Counted from the first letter of the stretch, positions 8,410 through 18,289 are shown. The stretch is DNA of 64,000 bases from Streptomonospora litoralis (GCF_004323735.1 NZ_CP036455.1:4893101-4957100), one strand, 5' to 3'. Notes: generated by a model not told the origin, from the letters alone. Numbers and translations are program-made.

Positions 8410-9624
8410 TCACCGCGTGCGCAGCGCGTCCACCATCTTGATCCGGCCGCCGGTACGCAAGATGGCGTTGGAGTAGATCCGGCCGCCCAGTGCAACCAGC
8501 CCCGCCAGCAGCAGCAGCGCTAGAACGATGGAGAGCGCGGTCTGCCAGACCGGGACCTCGCCGAGCGCGGCGCGCAGCGGCATCATCACCGGGGAGAAGG
8601 GCGGGATCACCGAAAGCGCCTCTGCGGCTCCCAGTTCGAGCGGGTTCTTCGTGACGAGGTAGACACCGACGACGAACGGCACCCCCAGCAGCGCCAGCAC
8701 CGGCTGCACGGCGGGTTGGACGTCCTCCTGGCGGGAGACCAGCGCTCCGGAGGCTGCGAGCAGCGTCGCGTAGAGAAAGTAGCCGAGCACGAACCAGATC
8801 AGCGCGGACGCGGCGGCGCTCGTAGCGGTCGCAGGGACGGAGTCGAGCCGGCCCGTCGCCGCCAGTGCTCCCAGACTTGCCAGGACGATGACCGCGAACT
8901 GCAGCATGCCCACGGCCCCGATACCGATGATCTTGCCGAACATCAGGTGCCATGGGCGGATGGTCGACAGCAGCAGCTCGACGATGCGGCTCGCCTTCTC
9001 CTCGACGACCCCCTGGGCGACGTAAATGCCGAAGACGACGAGGAAGACGTACAGCAACCCCACGGCCACGAGGCTGAGGAAGAGGCGGTCGCCGACGCCG
9101 GACCCCCCCGGTTCCAGGTCGCGCACGTCCGCGGTGGCCGACATCGCGGCCCGCACGCCGCTCGTGTCGGCCTCGACCTCCGCCAGCGCGGCCTGCGTCC
9201 GCTCCGCTCGCACGACGCGGTCCAGGAGCGCCTTCAGGCCGGGGTCGATCCCTCCGGCCACAACGACTTCCAGTCCGTCCGGGGTCGTGGTCAGCAGGGC
9301 GTCGATGTCGCCGTCGCGTACCCGGTCCGCCGCGAGTGCGGGGTCGGGGCTCTCACGCAGATCGAAGTCGGCCTGTGCTGCGCCCGTTGCCGAGCGGACC
9401 GCGTCGAGGTAGCCGCGGGCTTCGGGAGCGGCGGCGACCACGTAGCGTTCCTGCTGGCCCTGGAGCTGGAAGAAGAACGCGCCACCGCCGATCAGCAGGA
9501 GCAGCACAAGGGTGCCGATCACGTAGGACTTCGTCTTCAGCCGGGTGGTGATCTCGCGCTCGGCGACCAGGAATACCGCGGCCCAGTTGCCCGGTCGGCC
9601 GCCGACCGGCGACGCGGCGCTCAT
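8410..9624 (-). CDS. ABC-2 type transporter permease, NatB-like
   Basis: This 404-residue membrane protein has one N-terminal helix (about residues 33-55), a roughly 130-residue extracytoplasmic domain, then five to six helices in the C-terminal half. This is the layout of NatB/YhaP-type ABC-2 permeases. Its ATG overlaps the stop of the ATPase gene by 4 bases, so the two form one exporter. NatAB in Bacillus extrudes Na+, but many relatives export lipids, peptides or toxic compounds, and the substrate here is unknown. The protein ends DALRTR just past a last amphipathic stretch. No truncation is apparent. Confidence 0.88.
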   Translation of the reverse strand: MSAASPVGGRPGNWAAVFLVAEREITTRLKTKSYVIGTLVLLLLIGGGAFFFQLQGQQERYVVAAAPEARGYLDAVRSATGAAQADFDLRESPDPALAADRVRDGDIDALLTTTPDGLEVVVAGGIDPGLKALLDRVVRAERTQAALAEVEADTSGVRAAMSATADVRDLEPGGSGVGDRLFLSLVAVGLLYVFLVVFGIYVAQGVVEEKASRIVELLLSTIRPWHLMFGKIIGIGAVGMLQFAVIVLASLGALAATGRLDSVPATATSAAASALIWFVLGYFLYATLLAASGALVSRQEDVQPAVQPVLALLGVPFVVGVYLVTKNPLELGAAEALSVIPPFSPVMMPLRAALGEVPVWQTALSIVLALLLLAGLVALGGRIYSNAILRTGGRIKMVDALRTR

Positions 9625-10532
9625 TCGCTCTCCTCCCCGTTCACGGCGGTGCGGAACAACTCGGCAAGGGTCGGACGCAGCGGGACGAACTCACCGACCG
9701 GCCCACTGCGCATCGCCGCCGCGAGGACCGCCTGCTCATCGGCGCCAGGTGCGAGCTCGACACGGACACGGTCACCGGAGGCGCCCAGAACGGACACTCC
9801 GTCCAGCTCGTCGGCCCATCCGGTGGGGCCGCCGGCGATCTCGATCTCGAAGCGCCGACGAGAACCGTCGCGCAGTTCGCCGACCGGCCCGCAAGCCACC
9901 ATGCTTCCGGCACGAACGATCCCGACCCGGTCGCACAACCGCTCGACCAGGTCGAGCTGGTGGCTGGAGAAGATGACGGGTACGCCGGCGGCGGCCTTCT
10001 TCCGCAGCACCTCGCTCATGACGTCCACGGCCATGGGGTCGAGTCCGGAGAACGGCTCGTCCAGGACGAGGACCTCCGGGTCGTGGATGAGGGCGGCGGC
10101 GAGCTGAACCTTCTGCTGGTTGCCCAGGCTGAGGTCGTCGAGCTCGTCGCGGCGGCGCTCGGTGAGCCCGAACCGCTCCAGCCACTCGTCGGCCGCGGCG
10201 CCCGCGGCCCGTTTGCGAATGCCGTGCAGCCGCGCCAGGTACATCAGCTGGTCGCGCACGCCCATCTTGGGGTACAGCCCCCGCTCCTCCGGCATGTAGC
10301 CGATGTCGCGGCGGGTTTCGAGACCGATGGGCTCACCGCGCCAACGGACCTCGCCGGAGTCCGCGGCGAGCACACCGAGGATGATCCGCATCGTGGTCGT
10401 CTTGCCCGCGCCGTTGCCGCCGACGAAGCCGAAGATGCCGCCCTCGCCGACGTCGAAGGTCATCTCGCGCAGGGCGTGCACGTCGCCGTAGCGCTTGCTG
10501 ACCCGGTCGATCTGGAGGTCCTTCCCACCCAC
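9621..10532 (-). CDS. ABC transporter ATP-binding protein, NatA-like
   Basis: This product of about 303 residues has Walker A GGNGAGKTT, a Q-loop region MPEERGLYPKM, signature LSLGNQQKVQLAAAL and Walker B LVLDEPFSGLDP, then a C-terminal domain of about 90 residues typical of NatA/DrrA exporters. LSLGNQQ departs from the usual LSGGQ, as often seen in this subfamily. GTG at 10532 is preferred over GTG at 10541 because AAAGG then sits about 9 bases upstream. It powers the permease encoded next. A palindrome upstream (10580-10600) could be an operator. Confidence 0.9.
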   Translation of the reverse strand: MGGKDLQIDRVSKRYGDVHALREMTFDVGEGGIFGFVGGNGAGKTTTMRIILGVLAADSGEVRWRGEPIGLETRRDIGYMPEERGLYPKMGVRDQLMYLARLHGIRKRAAGAAADEWLERFGLTERRRDELDDLSLGNQQKVQLAAALIHDPEVLVLDEPFSGLDPMAVDVMSEVLRKKAAAGVPVIFSSHQLDLVERLCDRVGIVRAGSMVACGPVGELRDGSRRRFEIEIAGGPTGWADELDGVSVLGASGDRVRVELAPGADEQAVLAAAMRSGPVGEFVPLRPTLAELFRTAVNGEESE

Positions 10533-10579
10533 AACCCTCACCCTTTGGATCTACGTGCCTTCGCGATGGACAGTACAGC

Positions 10580-10600
10580 GTTGTGTTGTGAAAACACAAC
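10580..10600. promoter_or_regulatory. palindrome upstream of the NatAB operon, possible operator
   Basis: GTTGTGTT and AACACAAC are perfect 8-bp arms with a 5-base spacer. A nested TTGTG-AAAA-CACAA palindrome overlaps it. It lies about 50 bases before the NatA start in an AT-rich patch of otherwise very GC-rich DNA, as expected for a repressor site over a promoter. No cognate regulator is identified. The Xre protein further upstream is one candidate. Confidence 0.5.
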
Positions 10601-11044
10601 ATTAAAGCAGGCAGACCATTCCATTCTTCAGTCGGATGCGCACGCGGACATGGCGACATGCCCGGGACGCGCCAGGCGGGCCCTACCGGATCGATGCGCT
10701 CAGCGCGCGGGCTCCTCCGCCGTCGACCAGCGGGCCCGGGGCGGCCGCGTAGTGCCCACGCCCCGTGCCGGTCGGCGCAGGTGGCGCTGCGCAGAGCCGA
10801 GCCGCACGGGAGTGCGGCGCGCGGCGGCTGTGCGCCGGGGGGACTCCCCGGCTCAACAGCGGAGGCTGCGCCGCCGAGGGCGCAGCGCGACCCGCGCCGT
10901 CCGGGCCGGGCGAGAGCGAACGACGGGGCCGCGCGCCATACGCGACGGAACGGGATCCTCCGATCGCGCGGGACACGCACCGCAGGACTCCGTGAAGTGG
11001 ACTCCGTCAATACCTGCGGGGCCCTGCGGCACTCCGCCGACGGC
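10601..11044. other. intergenic stretch without a recognised gene
   Basis: These 444 GC-rich bases lie between the NatAB promoter region and the end of the Xre-linked membrane gene. Open frames here are Arg/Pro-rich shadows without ribosome sites. A short GGGGGACTCCCC self-complementary patch occurs near 10840. I see nothing else. Confidence 0.4.
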
Positions 11045-11563
11045 TCATGCCGCGTCGAGGTCGTCCGGCTCCTCTTCGGGCGCCGTCCAGGCGAAGGCGA
11101 CCGTCGGCGCGGCGGCCGCCAGGCCGACGGCGACCAGCAGCAGCTGGGCCCCCCGCACGACGTCGCCGGGATCGACGTGCGAGACCACCACCAGGTAGAT
11201 CGCGACGACCGCGCCGCTGATCAGCGCGGTGTAGTAGCCCAGCGCGAGGTACCGGGCACGGAAACCGAGCTCCCGTTCGTCCAGGCGGTCGGCGGGGCCC
11301 TCCGCGATGCCCCGCGTCATCAGCCGCAACGCCACCGAGGGCACCAGCCAGACGGCGTACATGACCCACCAGGCGTCGCCGATACCGGCCTGCTCGGACA
11401 ACAGGGCACTCAGCACAAGCGCCGCGAACACCAGCGCCCAAAACACGGCGACCGCGCGCCGCGCGCTGCGCCCCCGCCATGCGGGTCGCTCCTGCTCCAT
11501 CCCCACTCCAGACGATCGGTCCCGCTCGGCACCCGCGTGCCCGCCCGGATGCCGCGACATCAC
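11045..11563 (-). CDS. membrane protein of an Xre-linked two-gene cassette
   Basis: The product of about 172 residues has a charged 35-residue start and then four hydrophobic segments (roughly 37-55, 66-82, 108-125 and 138-157). A DERELGFRARYLAL segment follows the second helix and resembles the DERE motif of small DUF2178-type membrane proteins. The start overlaps the stop of the upstream Xre-type regulator (GTGATG context), so the pair is translationally coupled. Such regulator/membrane pairs are common in bacteria, and in some cases the membrane protein holds the regulator. The function is unknown and the family assignment tentative. Confidence 0.7.
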   Translation of the reverse strand: MMSRHPGGHAGAERDRSSGVGMEQERPAWRGRSARRAVAVFWALVFAALVLSALLSEQAGIGDAWWVMYAVWLVPSVALRLMTRGIAEGPADRLDERELGFRARYLALGYYTALISGAVVAIYLVVVSHVDPGDVVRGAQLLLVAVGLAAAAPTVAFAWTAPEEEPDDLDAA

Positions 11564-11835
11564 CGCCTGTCCTCCCGGTCCCCGTACACCGATGTGGACA
11601 GCGGCGCGAACGGCTTCCTGCTGAAGACGGCTTCGACGGGGAGCCCGAACACGTCGCAGATGCGAAAGGCCAGGTCGAGACTCGGGTAATGGTCGCCGCG
11701 CTCCAGCGCCCCGATGGTTTGCGGATTGACGTCGACCATCGTCGCGAGCTCCGCCCGGCTGATACCGCGCTCGGCACGCAGTACACGCAACCGGTTGTAG
11801 ATAGGCAGCTTCTCGCCGTTACGCACCGGGCTCAT
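11560..11835 (-). CDS. Xre-family HTH transcriptional regulator (YozG-like)
   Basis: This 91-residue protein is almost only a helix-turn-helix domain. LRVLRAERGISRAELA (residues 17-32) and VNPQTIGALERGDHYPSL (36-53) form the Xre/Cro fold, and CDVFGLPVEAVFS follows. This is the compact YozG type usually found beside a small membrane protein, as here. ATG at 11835 is taken as the start because the conserved domain begins right after it. The 77-base AT-rich spacer upstream holds TGAAC-AA-GTTCA, a possible autoregulatory site at about 11865-11877. The target genes are unknown. Confidence 0.88.
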   Translation of the reverse strand: MSPVRNGEKLPIYNRLRVLRAERGISRAELATMVDVNPQTIGALERGDHYPSLDLAFRICDVFGLPVEAVFSRKPFAPLSTSVYGDREDRR

Positions 11836-11912
11836 ACAGTCGATTATTGCATAAACCCAACACTTGAACAAGTTCACCCAAGCCCATCGAAGGCCGTGGA
11901 CAGTTCCGGGGC

Positions 11913-14900
11913 TCACACCCCCACGAGCCTGCGCCTGCTGCCGTCCCAGGTGAAGTGCAGGGTCGCGATGCCGGGCACGGCGGGATCGCGCAGGCACTCG
12001 TAGATGTGCAGACTCGGCACACTGGCGAAGCAGCCCCACACGCGCTCCGAAGTGAGCACGAAGTCCAGGTCGAGCTCGACAAGCAGCCCCAGCAGGCGGC
12101 CGTGGGTCGGCTCGTCGACCTTGGCGAACGCGTCGTCGAGCAGGATCAGGCGCGGCGCGGCCGGCGCCTGGGCGGCCAGAGAGCCGAACTGGGCAGCCGC
12201 GGCGGCGAACAGCACCAGGTAGGCGACCACGCGCTGCTCGCCCTGGCTGAGCGCGGTGCGGTGGCTGAGTCGGCGCTCGCGGTCGGGGTGTGCCGCGTCG
12301 GTCACATAGACGGTGAAGGCGAACCAGGAGCGGTAGTCCAGCGCGGCCCGCAGCTGTGCTCCGCCGGTGGCGGTCGGGTCCAGACGGCGGATGGCTTCGA
12401 TGCACCGGCGCAGCGCGTCGCGCAACCGGGTGCTCTCGACGCGGGTGCGCTGCTCCGGGGGCCGGGCGAGCAGCGGCACGACCGCCTGGATGTCCTCATC
12501 GGCGTCGGGGGCCAGCTGCCAGTCCAGACGCACGCCAAGGCCCTGGGAGGTGGTGATGTCGCCGAGCACGTCGTTCATCGTGGAGATGAGCGCGCGGGCC
12601 TCCTCGATCTGCTGCCGCAGGTGGCCGGCCAGCTCGCCGAGCAGGTGGCGCTCGAACGCCTCCTCCTCGCGCAGCAGAGCCGCCTCCTCGGCGGCGGCCA
12701 CGGCCTCGTCCAGGTGGCCGGCGTAGGCGGTGATGTCGTGGCTGCCGTCGTCGCCGTGCACGGTGAGCCGCTTGACGCCGGCGGGTTCGGTCAGCTCCGT
12801 CCAGGCACCGATGGCGTCGCCGGCGGAGAGCAGGCTGTGCAGCTCCTCGCGGCGGCGCAGGATGCCGCTGTCGTCCAGCTCGCTCTCGGCGGGCGCGTCG
12901 AGGCCGCTTTCCAGCGCCGACAGCAATGCGTCCAGCGCGGCGACGCGCTCGGCGAGGAGGTCGTGGTCGGCCTCCTGCGGATCGGCGGAATCGGCCGCGT
13001 CGGTGCCCTCTTCGGGACTCGTGTCTTCACCGGTTGCCCGGGTTCCGGCGGGAGCGGCGGACGGGGCGAGGTGGGCGGCGAGCCGCTCCAGTCCGGCGGC
13101 GGCCAGCAGCGCCGCGTCGGCGCCGCCGCCGTCGTCGTCACGGGTGAGCATGGCGCGCAGCACGTCGCCGGCGCCCAGGGCGCGGCGGGCCTGCTCGGCG
13201 CGTTCGAGTACGGCGGTGTCCAGGCGGGTCTCCGCGGCGACACGATCGTCGCGGGCGCGCTGGGCCTCGCGCTCGACTTCGGGCAGCCGCGCGGCGGCCT
13301 CGTCCATCCGCTCGCGCACCTGGTCGACGGCCGTGGAGATCTGCTCGGGCGCCGCGGTGCGGGCCCGGTCGGTCAGCTCGATCTCGCGCCGCACCGTGAT
13401 CATGTCGCTGATGGCGGCGGTGCGGGAGTCCTCGGCGAGGATGCGCCCGGAGCGGGCGTCCTCCCAGGCCGCGGTGTGTCCGCGGTAGTCCTCCAGCAGG
13501 ACGGCGAGGCTCTCCAGGTCGCGGTGGCCGGCGGCCAGCTCGGCGCGCAGCCGCTGCAGGGCGGTCCGGGTGGCGGCGAGGTCGTCGGCACCGGTGGGCA
13601 GGCCGTGCCGCTCGGCCGGCTCGGACAGCGCGGAGCGGCGGTCGAGCGTGGTCTCGCGGGCCCGGGCCAGCTCGTCGCGGGCCGCGTTGTGCGCCCGCTG
13701 AGTCTGGGCCAGCCAGGCGCGCGCGTTGTCCAAAGCGGACCAGGCGGCCAGGACGCCGGACGGGTCGGGCAGGGCCCGGTCGGTCTCGACGAGCGAGGCG
13801 TGCTGGCGTTCGATGTCGCCGCGGCGCTCCCCGGCCTCGGCGAGCAGCGCCTCGGCGATCGCTATGCGCCGGTCGATGTTGGCCAGGTGGCGGTCGCTGG
13901 TCTCCGCGCGGGCCTCCTTGCCGATGTACTCGGCTCCGGACTTGCTGTGCGCGCCCGAGGCGGCGCCCAGCCGCCAGCGGCCGTCCAGCGAGACCGCGCT
14001 GGCCACGGGTGGAGGGCTGTCGCGGCGGTGGCGGGGCTCGGGCTCCTCTTCTCCGGGGGGCGGAAGCAGCCCGATGGAGTCCAGCAGGGCCGACACCGCG
14101 CCGGCGGTGATGCCTCCGGGCAGGTCGTCGGCCGGTGCGAGGACTTCGCGCAGGCTGCGTCCCTTGACCGGGCGGCCGGGCGCGAGCAGCAGGTCGCGGG
14201 TCATGCCGTCGGTGAGCGAGCCGTCGGCGGCGATCCAGCCGGACAGGACGCCGCAGGCCTCAAGGGCGGCCTCCAGCCCGGCTTCTTCGTCGGACGACAG
14301 GCCGGAGGCGAAGTCCACGGCGAGGTAGAAGGGTGCGCCGGCGGCCTCGTCGCGCCCGGCCGTGGCCCACACCGGGCGCTCGGGCGCGATGTGGCCGGAG
14401 GCGGCGCCGCGGCGCTCGGAGAGCTCGTCCAATTCGGTGGACAGCTCCCGCTCCTCGCCCACGGCGGTGTCGCGGCGGGTGCGCAGCTCCCGCAGCAGCG
14501 GGTCGACGACGCCGTGCGCGTGGCGGGCGACCCGTTCGGGCACGTCGGCGTCGAGGACGCGCAGGCGGTCCTCCAGCGGCAGCTCGACCAGGGACTCCAG
14601 TTCGGCCAGCTGCGCGCCGAGATCGGCGTCCGGGGCGTTCTCGCGCAATCGGGCGCACCACCCGCGCACGCGCTCGGTGTAGTCGGCGCTGGCCGAGCGG
14701 ACGGCGTCGATGGCGGTCTGCTCCCGCTCGCGGGCGCGCTCTAGTGCGGCGTCGGCGGCCTCGGCCTCGCCGGTCAGGGCCGCCTGGCGCTGTTCGGCGT
14801 CCTGCCGCTCGCCGGCGCGGTCGAGGAGGTCGGCGACGGCTTCCTCGCGTTCGGCGGCGGCCGCGTCGGCGGAGGTGAACAGGTCGTGCAGCTCCGCGAG

Positions 14901-16757
14901 GCGGTTGCGCAGGTCGGCGACGTCGACGCCGGATACGGGATCGCGCTCCACGGCCTGCTCCAGGCCCTCCAGGTTCACCCGTGTGACGCTCTCCCGCGGG
15001 GCGAGGGTGGTCGGGACGGGGTGGGGCACCTGGCCCAGGCCCGCGGGATCGGCTCCGGCGGCGCGGGCGGTGGCGCACAGCTGCTCGTGCAGGCCGCCCA
15101 GGCTGTCGAGGGAGCGTTCGATCGCGGCGATGTCGGCGCCGATGCGGTGTTTGGCCTGCTCCTCGTTGCTGATCGCGTAGCCCGCGGCCCCCGAGGCGGC
15201 TTCGGCGGCGCGGATGTAGGCGGAGACGGCGGCGTCGCGCGCCTGCTGCTCGAAGTCGGAAGCCGCGTCGGGGGCGTCGCCGCTCTTGGAGAGGGTCGCG
15301 GTGTCGGAGGCCGCGGTGTCGCGGGTGCGGCGCAACCGGTCGCGCTCCTCCTGGACGGCGCTCTCGGCGGTAACCAGTTCCTCCAGCTCGCCGGTGAGCC
15401 GGTCGACCTCGGCGTCGCGGCGGCGGTGGGCGTCCACCTGCTCGCGGACCTGCCCGGCCTGGATGCGCAGGGTCCGGTGCAGGTACCCGCGGTAGTCGGC
15501 GAGGAAGTCGCCGACCTGTTCGCGCGCGGCTCGCAGGGCCTCCAGCCGGGCGCGGGCCTGCTCCAGGTCGGTGATGTTGCGCGCCATCTCGTCCAGGACC
15601 GTCTCGTCCATGGGCGGCAGCGCCTCGGCGAGCACGGAGACGAGTTCGCCGGCCTCCAGGCGCTCGCCGATGGTGGGGCGGCGCAATCGGTACAGCAGGT
15701 GGATGAGGTTGCGGTAGCGCACCGGATCGTCGATGCCGAACAGTTCGCGCATGACCCGCGCCCGGTAGTTGACCGGCGTGTCATAGCAGTTCTGCGGGCC
15801 GACCTCGGTGCGCAGGCGGTCGACGGGCATGGGGCGGCCGTCGGAGACCAGGCGCAGGTCGGTGCCCAACTCGCGTTCGGTGATGAAGAACACGCTGCGG
15901 GCGTCGGATCCGGGTGAGGCGGTGACGGCGGCGCCCAGGGTGATGCGTCGGGGGCCGGGCGTCTCGGCCTCCGCGGTGCCCTGCGCTGTGGCGGCGGCGG
16001 TTTCCGCGCGGGTGAACTCCACCCACAGGTAGCCGAGTGTGGCGGTGGGGCCGTCGTCCTCGGCGGCGCCGTCCGGAGCGGACGCGGTCTCGGCGGCCGG
16101 GTCGGCAAGGGGGTCGTCGAGGGCCGCGGCGCCGTCACCGCCGGGGCCCTCGTGCTCCTGCGCACCGGCGCCCGCGGAAGGCGTCCGCCCCCCGGTGGAA
16201 CCGCCGCCGCGGCCCTCCAGCAACAGCCACCGCAGGCTGGTGCGGCTGCTGCCGGTCGTGTCGAGCCGACGGGCGTCGCCGTCCAGCAGAAACGGCAGCA
16301 GCATCTCCAGTGCCTTGGACTTGCCGGCGCCGTTGCGGCCGCGCAGCAGCAGGCGGCCGTCGGCGAAGTCGAACACGTGGTCGTCGTAGTGCCAGACGTT
16401 CTGGATGCCGGCCCGGTTGAGGCGGTAGCGGCCCGGCGACGCCGGTGCGCCGCCCTCGCGGGCATCGGCACCGGGGTCGTCGGCCTGGGAGTCGGCGGCC
16501 GCGCCGCCGGAGGAGGCGGCGGCCGACGTGTTCGCGGGCGGCTCGACGGGACCGGTGTCGCCGAGCAGGTCGCCGGCGGGCACGCCGCCCTCTCGGGAGG
16601 TGTGCCCCTGCTCACCGGCGTGGGTCGCGGCGCCCTCCTGGGACGCTGCTGCGCCGGCCGGTGGGGACTGCTGGGCGCCGATGGCGCCGCCCGGCTGCTC
16701 GGTGCCGTCGCCGGCCGGCGACGGCTCCGTCCGCCCGTGGGCGTTGGCGACGGTCAT
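11913..16757 (-). CDS. jetC: JetC-like SMC ATPase (TIGR02680 family) of a Wadjet-type locus
   Basis: This 1614-residue SMC-like ATPase has Walker A GRNGAGKSK at 140-148 after the N-terminal strand NRAGIQNVWHYDDHVFDF. Long Glu/Arg/Ala coiled-coil arms follow. The C-terminal head has LSQGEQRVVAYL near 1493 and Walker B LILLDDAFAKVD at about 1537-1548. This is the TIGR02680 type found with TIGR02677/02678/02679 proteins in Wadjet loci. ATG 16757 was chosen because GGAGG lies 7 bases upstream. The first 110 residues are a Pro/Gly/Ala-rich linker, unusual for the family. In Wadjet the SMC motor extrudes plasmid DNA for cleavage by JetD. No JetD is present here. Confidence 0.9.
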   Translation of the reverse strand: MTVANAHGRTEPSPAGDGTEQPGGAIGAQQSPPAGAAASQEGAATHAGEQGHTSREGGVPAGDLLGDTGPVEPPANTSAAASSGGAAADSQADDPGADAREGGAPASPGRYRLNRAGIQNVWHYDDHVFDFADGRLLLRGRNGAGKSKALEMLLPFLLDGDARRLDTTGSSRTSLRWLLLEGRGGGSTGGRTPSAGAGAQEHEGPGGDGAAALDDPLADPAAETASAPDGAAEDDGPTATLGYLWVEFTRAETAAATAQGTAEAETPGPRRITLGAAVTASPGSDARSVFFITERELGTDLRLVSDGRPMPVDRLRTEVGPQNCYDTPVNYRARVMRELFGIDDPVRYRNLIHLLYRLRRPTIGERLEAGELVSVLAEALPPMDETVLDEMARNITDLEQARARLEALRAAREQVGDFLADYRGYLHRTLRIQAGQVREQVDAHRRRDAEVDRLTGELEELVTAESAVQEERDRLRRTRDTAASDTATLSKSGDAPDAASDFEQQARDAAVSAYIRAAEAASGAAGYAISNEEQAKHRIGADIAAIERSLDSLGGLHEQLCATARAAGADPAGLGQVPHPVPTTLAPRESVTRVNLEGLEQAVERDPVSGVDVADLRNRLAELHDLFTSADAAAAEREEAVADLLDRAGERQDAEQRQAALTGEAEAADAALERAREREQTAIDAVRSASADYTERVRGWCARLRENAPDADLGAQLAELESLVELPLEDRLRVLDADVPERVARHAHGVVDPLLRELRTRRDTAVGEERELSTELDELSERRGAASGHIAPERPVWATAGRDEAAGAPFYLAVDFASGLSSDEEAGLEAALEACGVLSGWIAADGSLTDGMTRDLLLAPGRPVKGRSLREVLAPADDLPGGITAGAVSALLDSIGLLPPPGEEEPEPRHRRDSPPPVASAVSLDGRWRLGAASGAHSKSGAEYIGKEARAETSDRHLANIDRRIAIAEALLAEAGERRGDIERQHASLVETDRALPDPSGVLAAWSALDNARAWLAQTQRAHNAARDELARARETTLDRRSALSEPAERHGLPTGADDLAATRTALQRLRAELAAGHRDLESLAVLLEDYRGHTAAWEDARSGRILAEDSRTAAISDMITVRREIELTDRARTAAPEQISTAVDQVRERMDEAAARLPEVEREAQRARDDRVAAETRLDTAVLERAEQARRALGAGDVLRAMLTRDDDGGGADAALLAAAGLERLAAHLAPSAAPAGTRATGEDTSPEEGTDAADSADPQEADHDLLAERVAALDALLSALESGLDAPAESELDDSGILRRREELHSLLSAGDAIGAWTELTEPAGVKRLTVHGDDGSHDITAYAGHLDEAVAAAEEAALLREEEAFERHLLGELAGHLRQQIEEARALISTMNDVLGDITTSQGLGVRLDWQLAPDADEDIQAVVPLLARPPEQRTRVESTRLRDALRRCIEAIRRLDPTATGGAQLRAALDYRSWFAFTVYVTDAAHPDRERRLSHRTALSQGEQRVVAYLVLFAAAAAQFGSLAAQAPAAPRLILLDDAFAKVDEPTHGRLLGLLVELDLDFVLTSERVWGCFASVPSLHIYECLRDPAVPGIATLHFTWDGSRRRLVGV

Positions 16758-16890
16758 CGCCCGTCCTCCGCTCTGTACCGTCTCGCGCCGCGCCTCCGGA
16801 TTCTCCGGTGACGGGCGATCCTGCCATTCTTCCGGATGGTGCGAGTGCGCCGGGTGTGCTCCCGCCTCGGTCAAGTGGGGCACCCGGTCG

Positions 16891-18165
16891 TCACAGGGGA
16901 CTCGCCGGTTCTTCCTCCGCGCCCGGCGAGGGGCCGTGGCCGGTGGGCGCCGATCCGGCGGGCGGGGTCCCGCCGCCGGGGGCGTCGGCGGGACGGCCGC
17001 CGTAGCGGGCGGCCGCGGCCCGCAGCCGCCACCCTGCGCGGTCGCCGCTCGCCGGATCGGGGTGGTGCAGCATCCCGGTCTCGTGCAGCAGTCGCAGGGC
17101 CCGGGCCGTGAGCGTATCGGGGTCGGGCTCGTGGCGCAGCGCCGACCGGGCCCCGTGGCCGGGGCGGGCGTCGGCGGCGTGCACCCGGGCGAGCTCGGCG
17201 GTCAGCACATCCTCGGGCACCTCCACCCCGCTCTGCGGCACCGCGCCCGGACGCAGCCGGGCCACCAGGTTCTCCAGCAGCAGCAGGGCGGCCTGACCGA
17301 CGGGGTCGGCGCTGGGGAACGCGGTGACCCCCTCGGCGGCGGCGTCGCCGGGCATGATCAGCGCGATGCCCTCGGCGCGGATCTCGGCGTCGCAGCCGAG
17401 CAGCTCGCCGAGTTCGGCCACGGCCCGCCACTGGTGGGTGGCCAGCCGCCTGCGCTGGCGCTCGGAGAGATCGGCGCGGTAGAGCACCGCGGTCTCGGCC
17501 AGTGTGCGGCGCAGCGCGACCTCTCCGGTGTCCTCGCTCGCGGGGTCGGTGGTGTCGTGGCCGTCGACGAAGGCGCGGGCGTCGGCGGTCGCGTGCGGCG
17601 GGTGGGCCACCACGCGGCGGACCACGGCGTGGTGCACATTCAGCCGCACCTGCTGTGCGGGGTCGTCGGCGTAGTCGGTCAGGCCGCCTTCCCGCTCTTC
17701 GGCGACGGCTCCCCACGCGCAGAGCTTGCGCAGCGCGACGCTGAAGGCGCGGCGCTCCCCCGATCGCTCGCGGGGGTCGAGCGCGAGGCCCGCCTCGTCG
17801 GCGGCCGCTGCGACGTCGCCGGCCAGCCGGGACAGCGTGATGGGCGAGGGCGCCTCCACCAGCACCGCGAGGCACAGCGCGAGATAGGTATAGGCGCGGG
17901 GGGTGAAGTACGCGCCGCTGGGGCGGCTCAGGGGGCGGGCGGCGGCCCGCACCAGGCCGGTCTTGGCCAGCCGGGCGTGATCGGCGGCGACGGTGAGATC
18001 GTAGCCGAGAACACGGCGGAAGCGCTGGATGAGCCAGTCGGAGTGCGCGCGGATGAGCGCGAAATCCTCGGGATGGGTGCGCTCGGTGACGATCGGGTCG
18101 GCCAGCAGCCGCCGGGCGGCGGCCTGGCGCTCGCCCGTGAGGGCGATGTCCTCCGTGGACGTCAC
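16891..18165 (-). CDS. jetB: JetB-like protein (DUF2398/TIGR02678)
   Basis: This 424-residue protein matches the DUF2398 family. RRLLADPIVTERTHPEDF, then IRAHSDWLIQRFRRVLGY and a DHARLAKTG stretch make the conserved N-terminal winged-helix part. AYTYLALCLAVL and RKLCAWGAV follow. In Wadjet complexes JetB is a KITE-type subunit that binds the kleisin JetA beside the SMC. GTG 18165 is preferred because GGAGGAGG lies just upstream; the frame remains open to 18264 but without a ribosome site. It lies between the truncated jetA and jetC on the same strand, with gaps of about 125 and 133 bases. Canonical loci are tighter. Confidence 0.85.
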   Translation of the reverse strand: MTSTEDIALTGERQAAARRLLADPIVTERTHPEDFALIRAHSDWLIQRFRRVLGYDLTVAADHARLAKTGLVRAAARPLSRPSGAYFTPRAYTYLALCLAVLVEAPSPITLSRLAGDVAAAADEAGLALDPRERSGERRAFSVALRKLCAWGAVAEEREGGLTDYADDPAQQVRLNVHHAVVRRVVAHPPHATADARAFVDGHDTTDPASEDTGEVALRRTLAETAVLYRADLSERQRRRLATHQWRAVAELGELLGCDAEIRAEGIALIMPGDAAAEGVTAFPSADPVGQAALLLLENLVARLRPGAVPQSGVEVPEDVLTAELARVHAADARPGHGARSALRHEPDPDTLTARALRLLHETGMLHHPDPASGDRAGWRLRAAAARYGGRPADAPGGGTPPAGSAPTGHGPSPGAEEEPASPL

Positions 18166-18289
18166 GGTCGTCGCCACCTCCTCCGTCGCTGTGGGTCGGT
18201 CGGTCGGGGACGCCTCCCACCCTCGCGGTGCGGGGACGGGCGTGCGGTCGGGCGGCCCGCGCACCGTCGGTGCCGGGGCCGGGCCGGTG

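Noticed and set aside
11955-14744. 929-codon open frame on the plus strand opposite jetC
   Set aside because: It mirrors the jetC codons in a high-GC gene. The product is Gly/Ala/Arg/Gln-rich with no domain, and jetC is the convincing family member.
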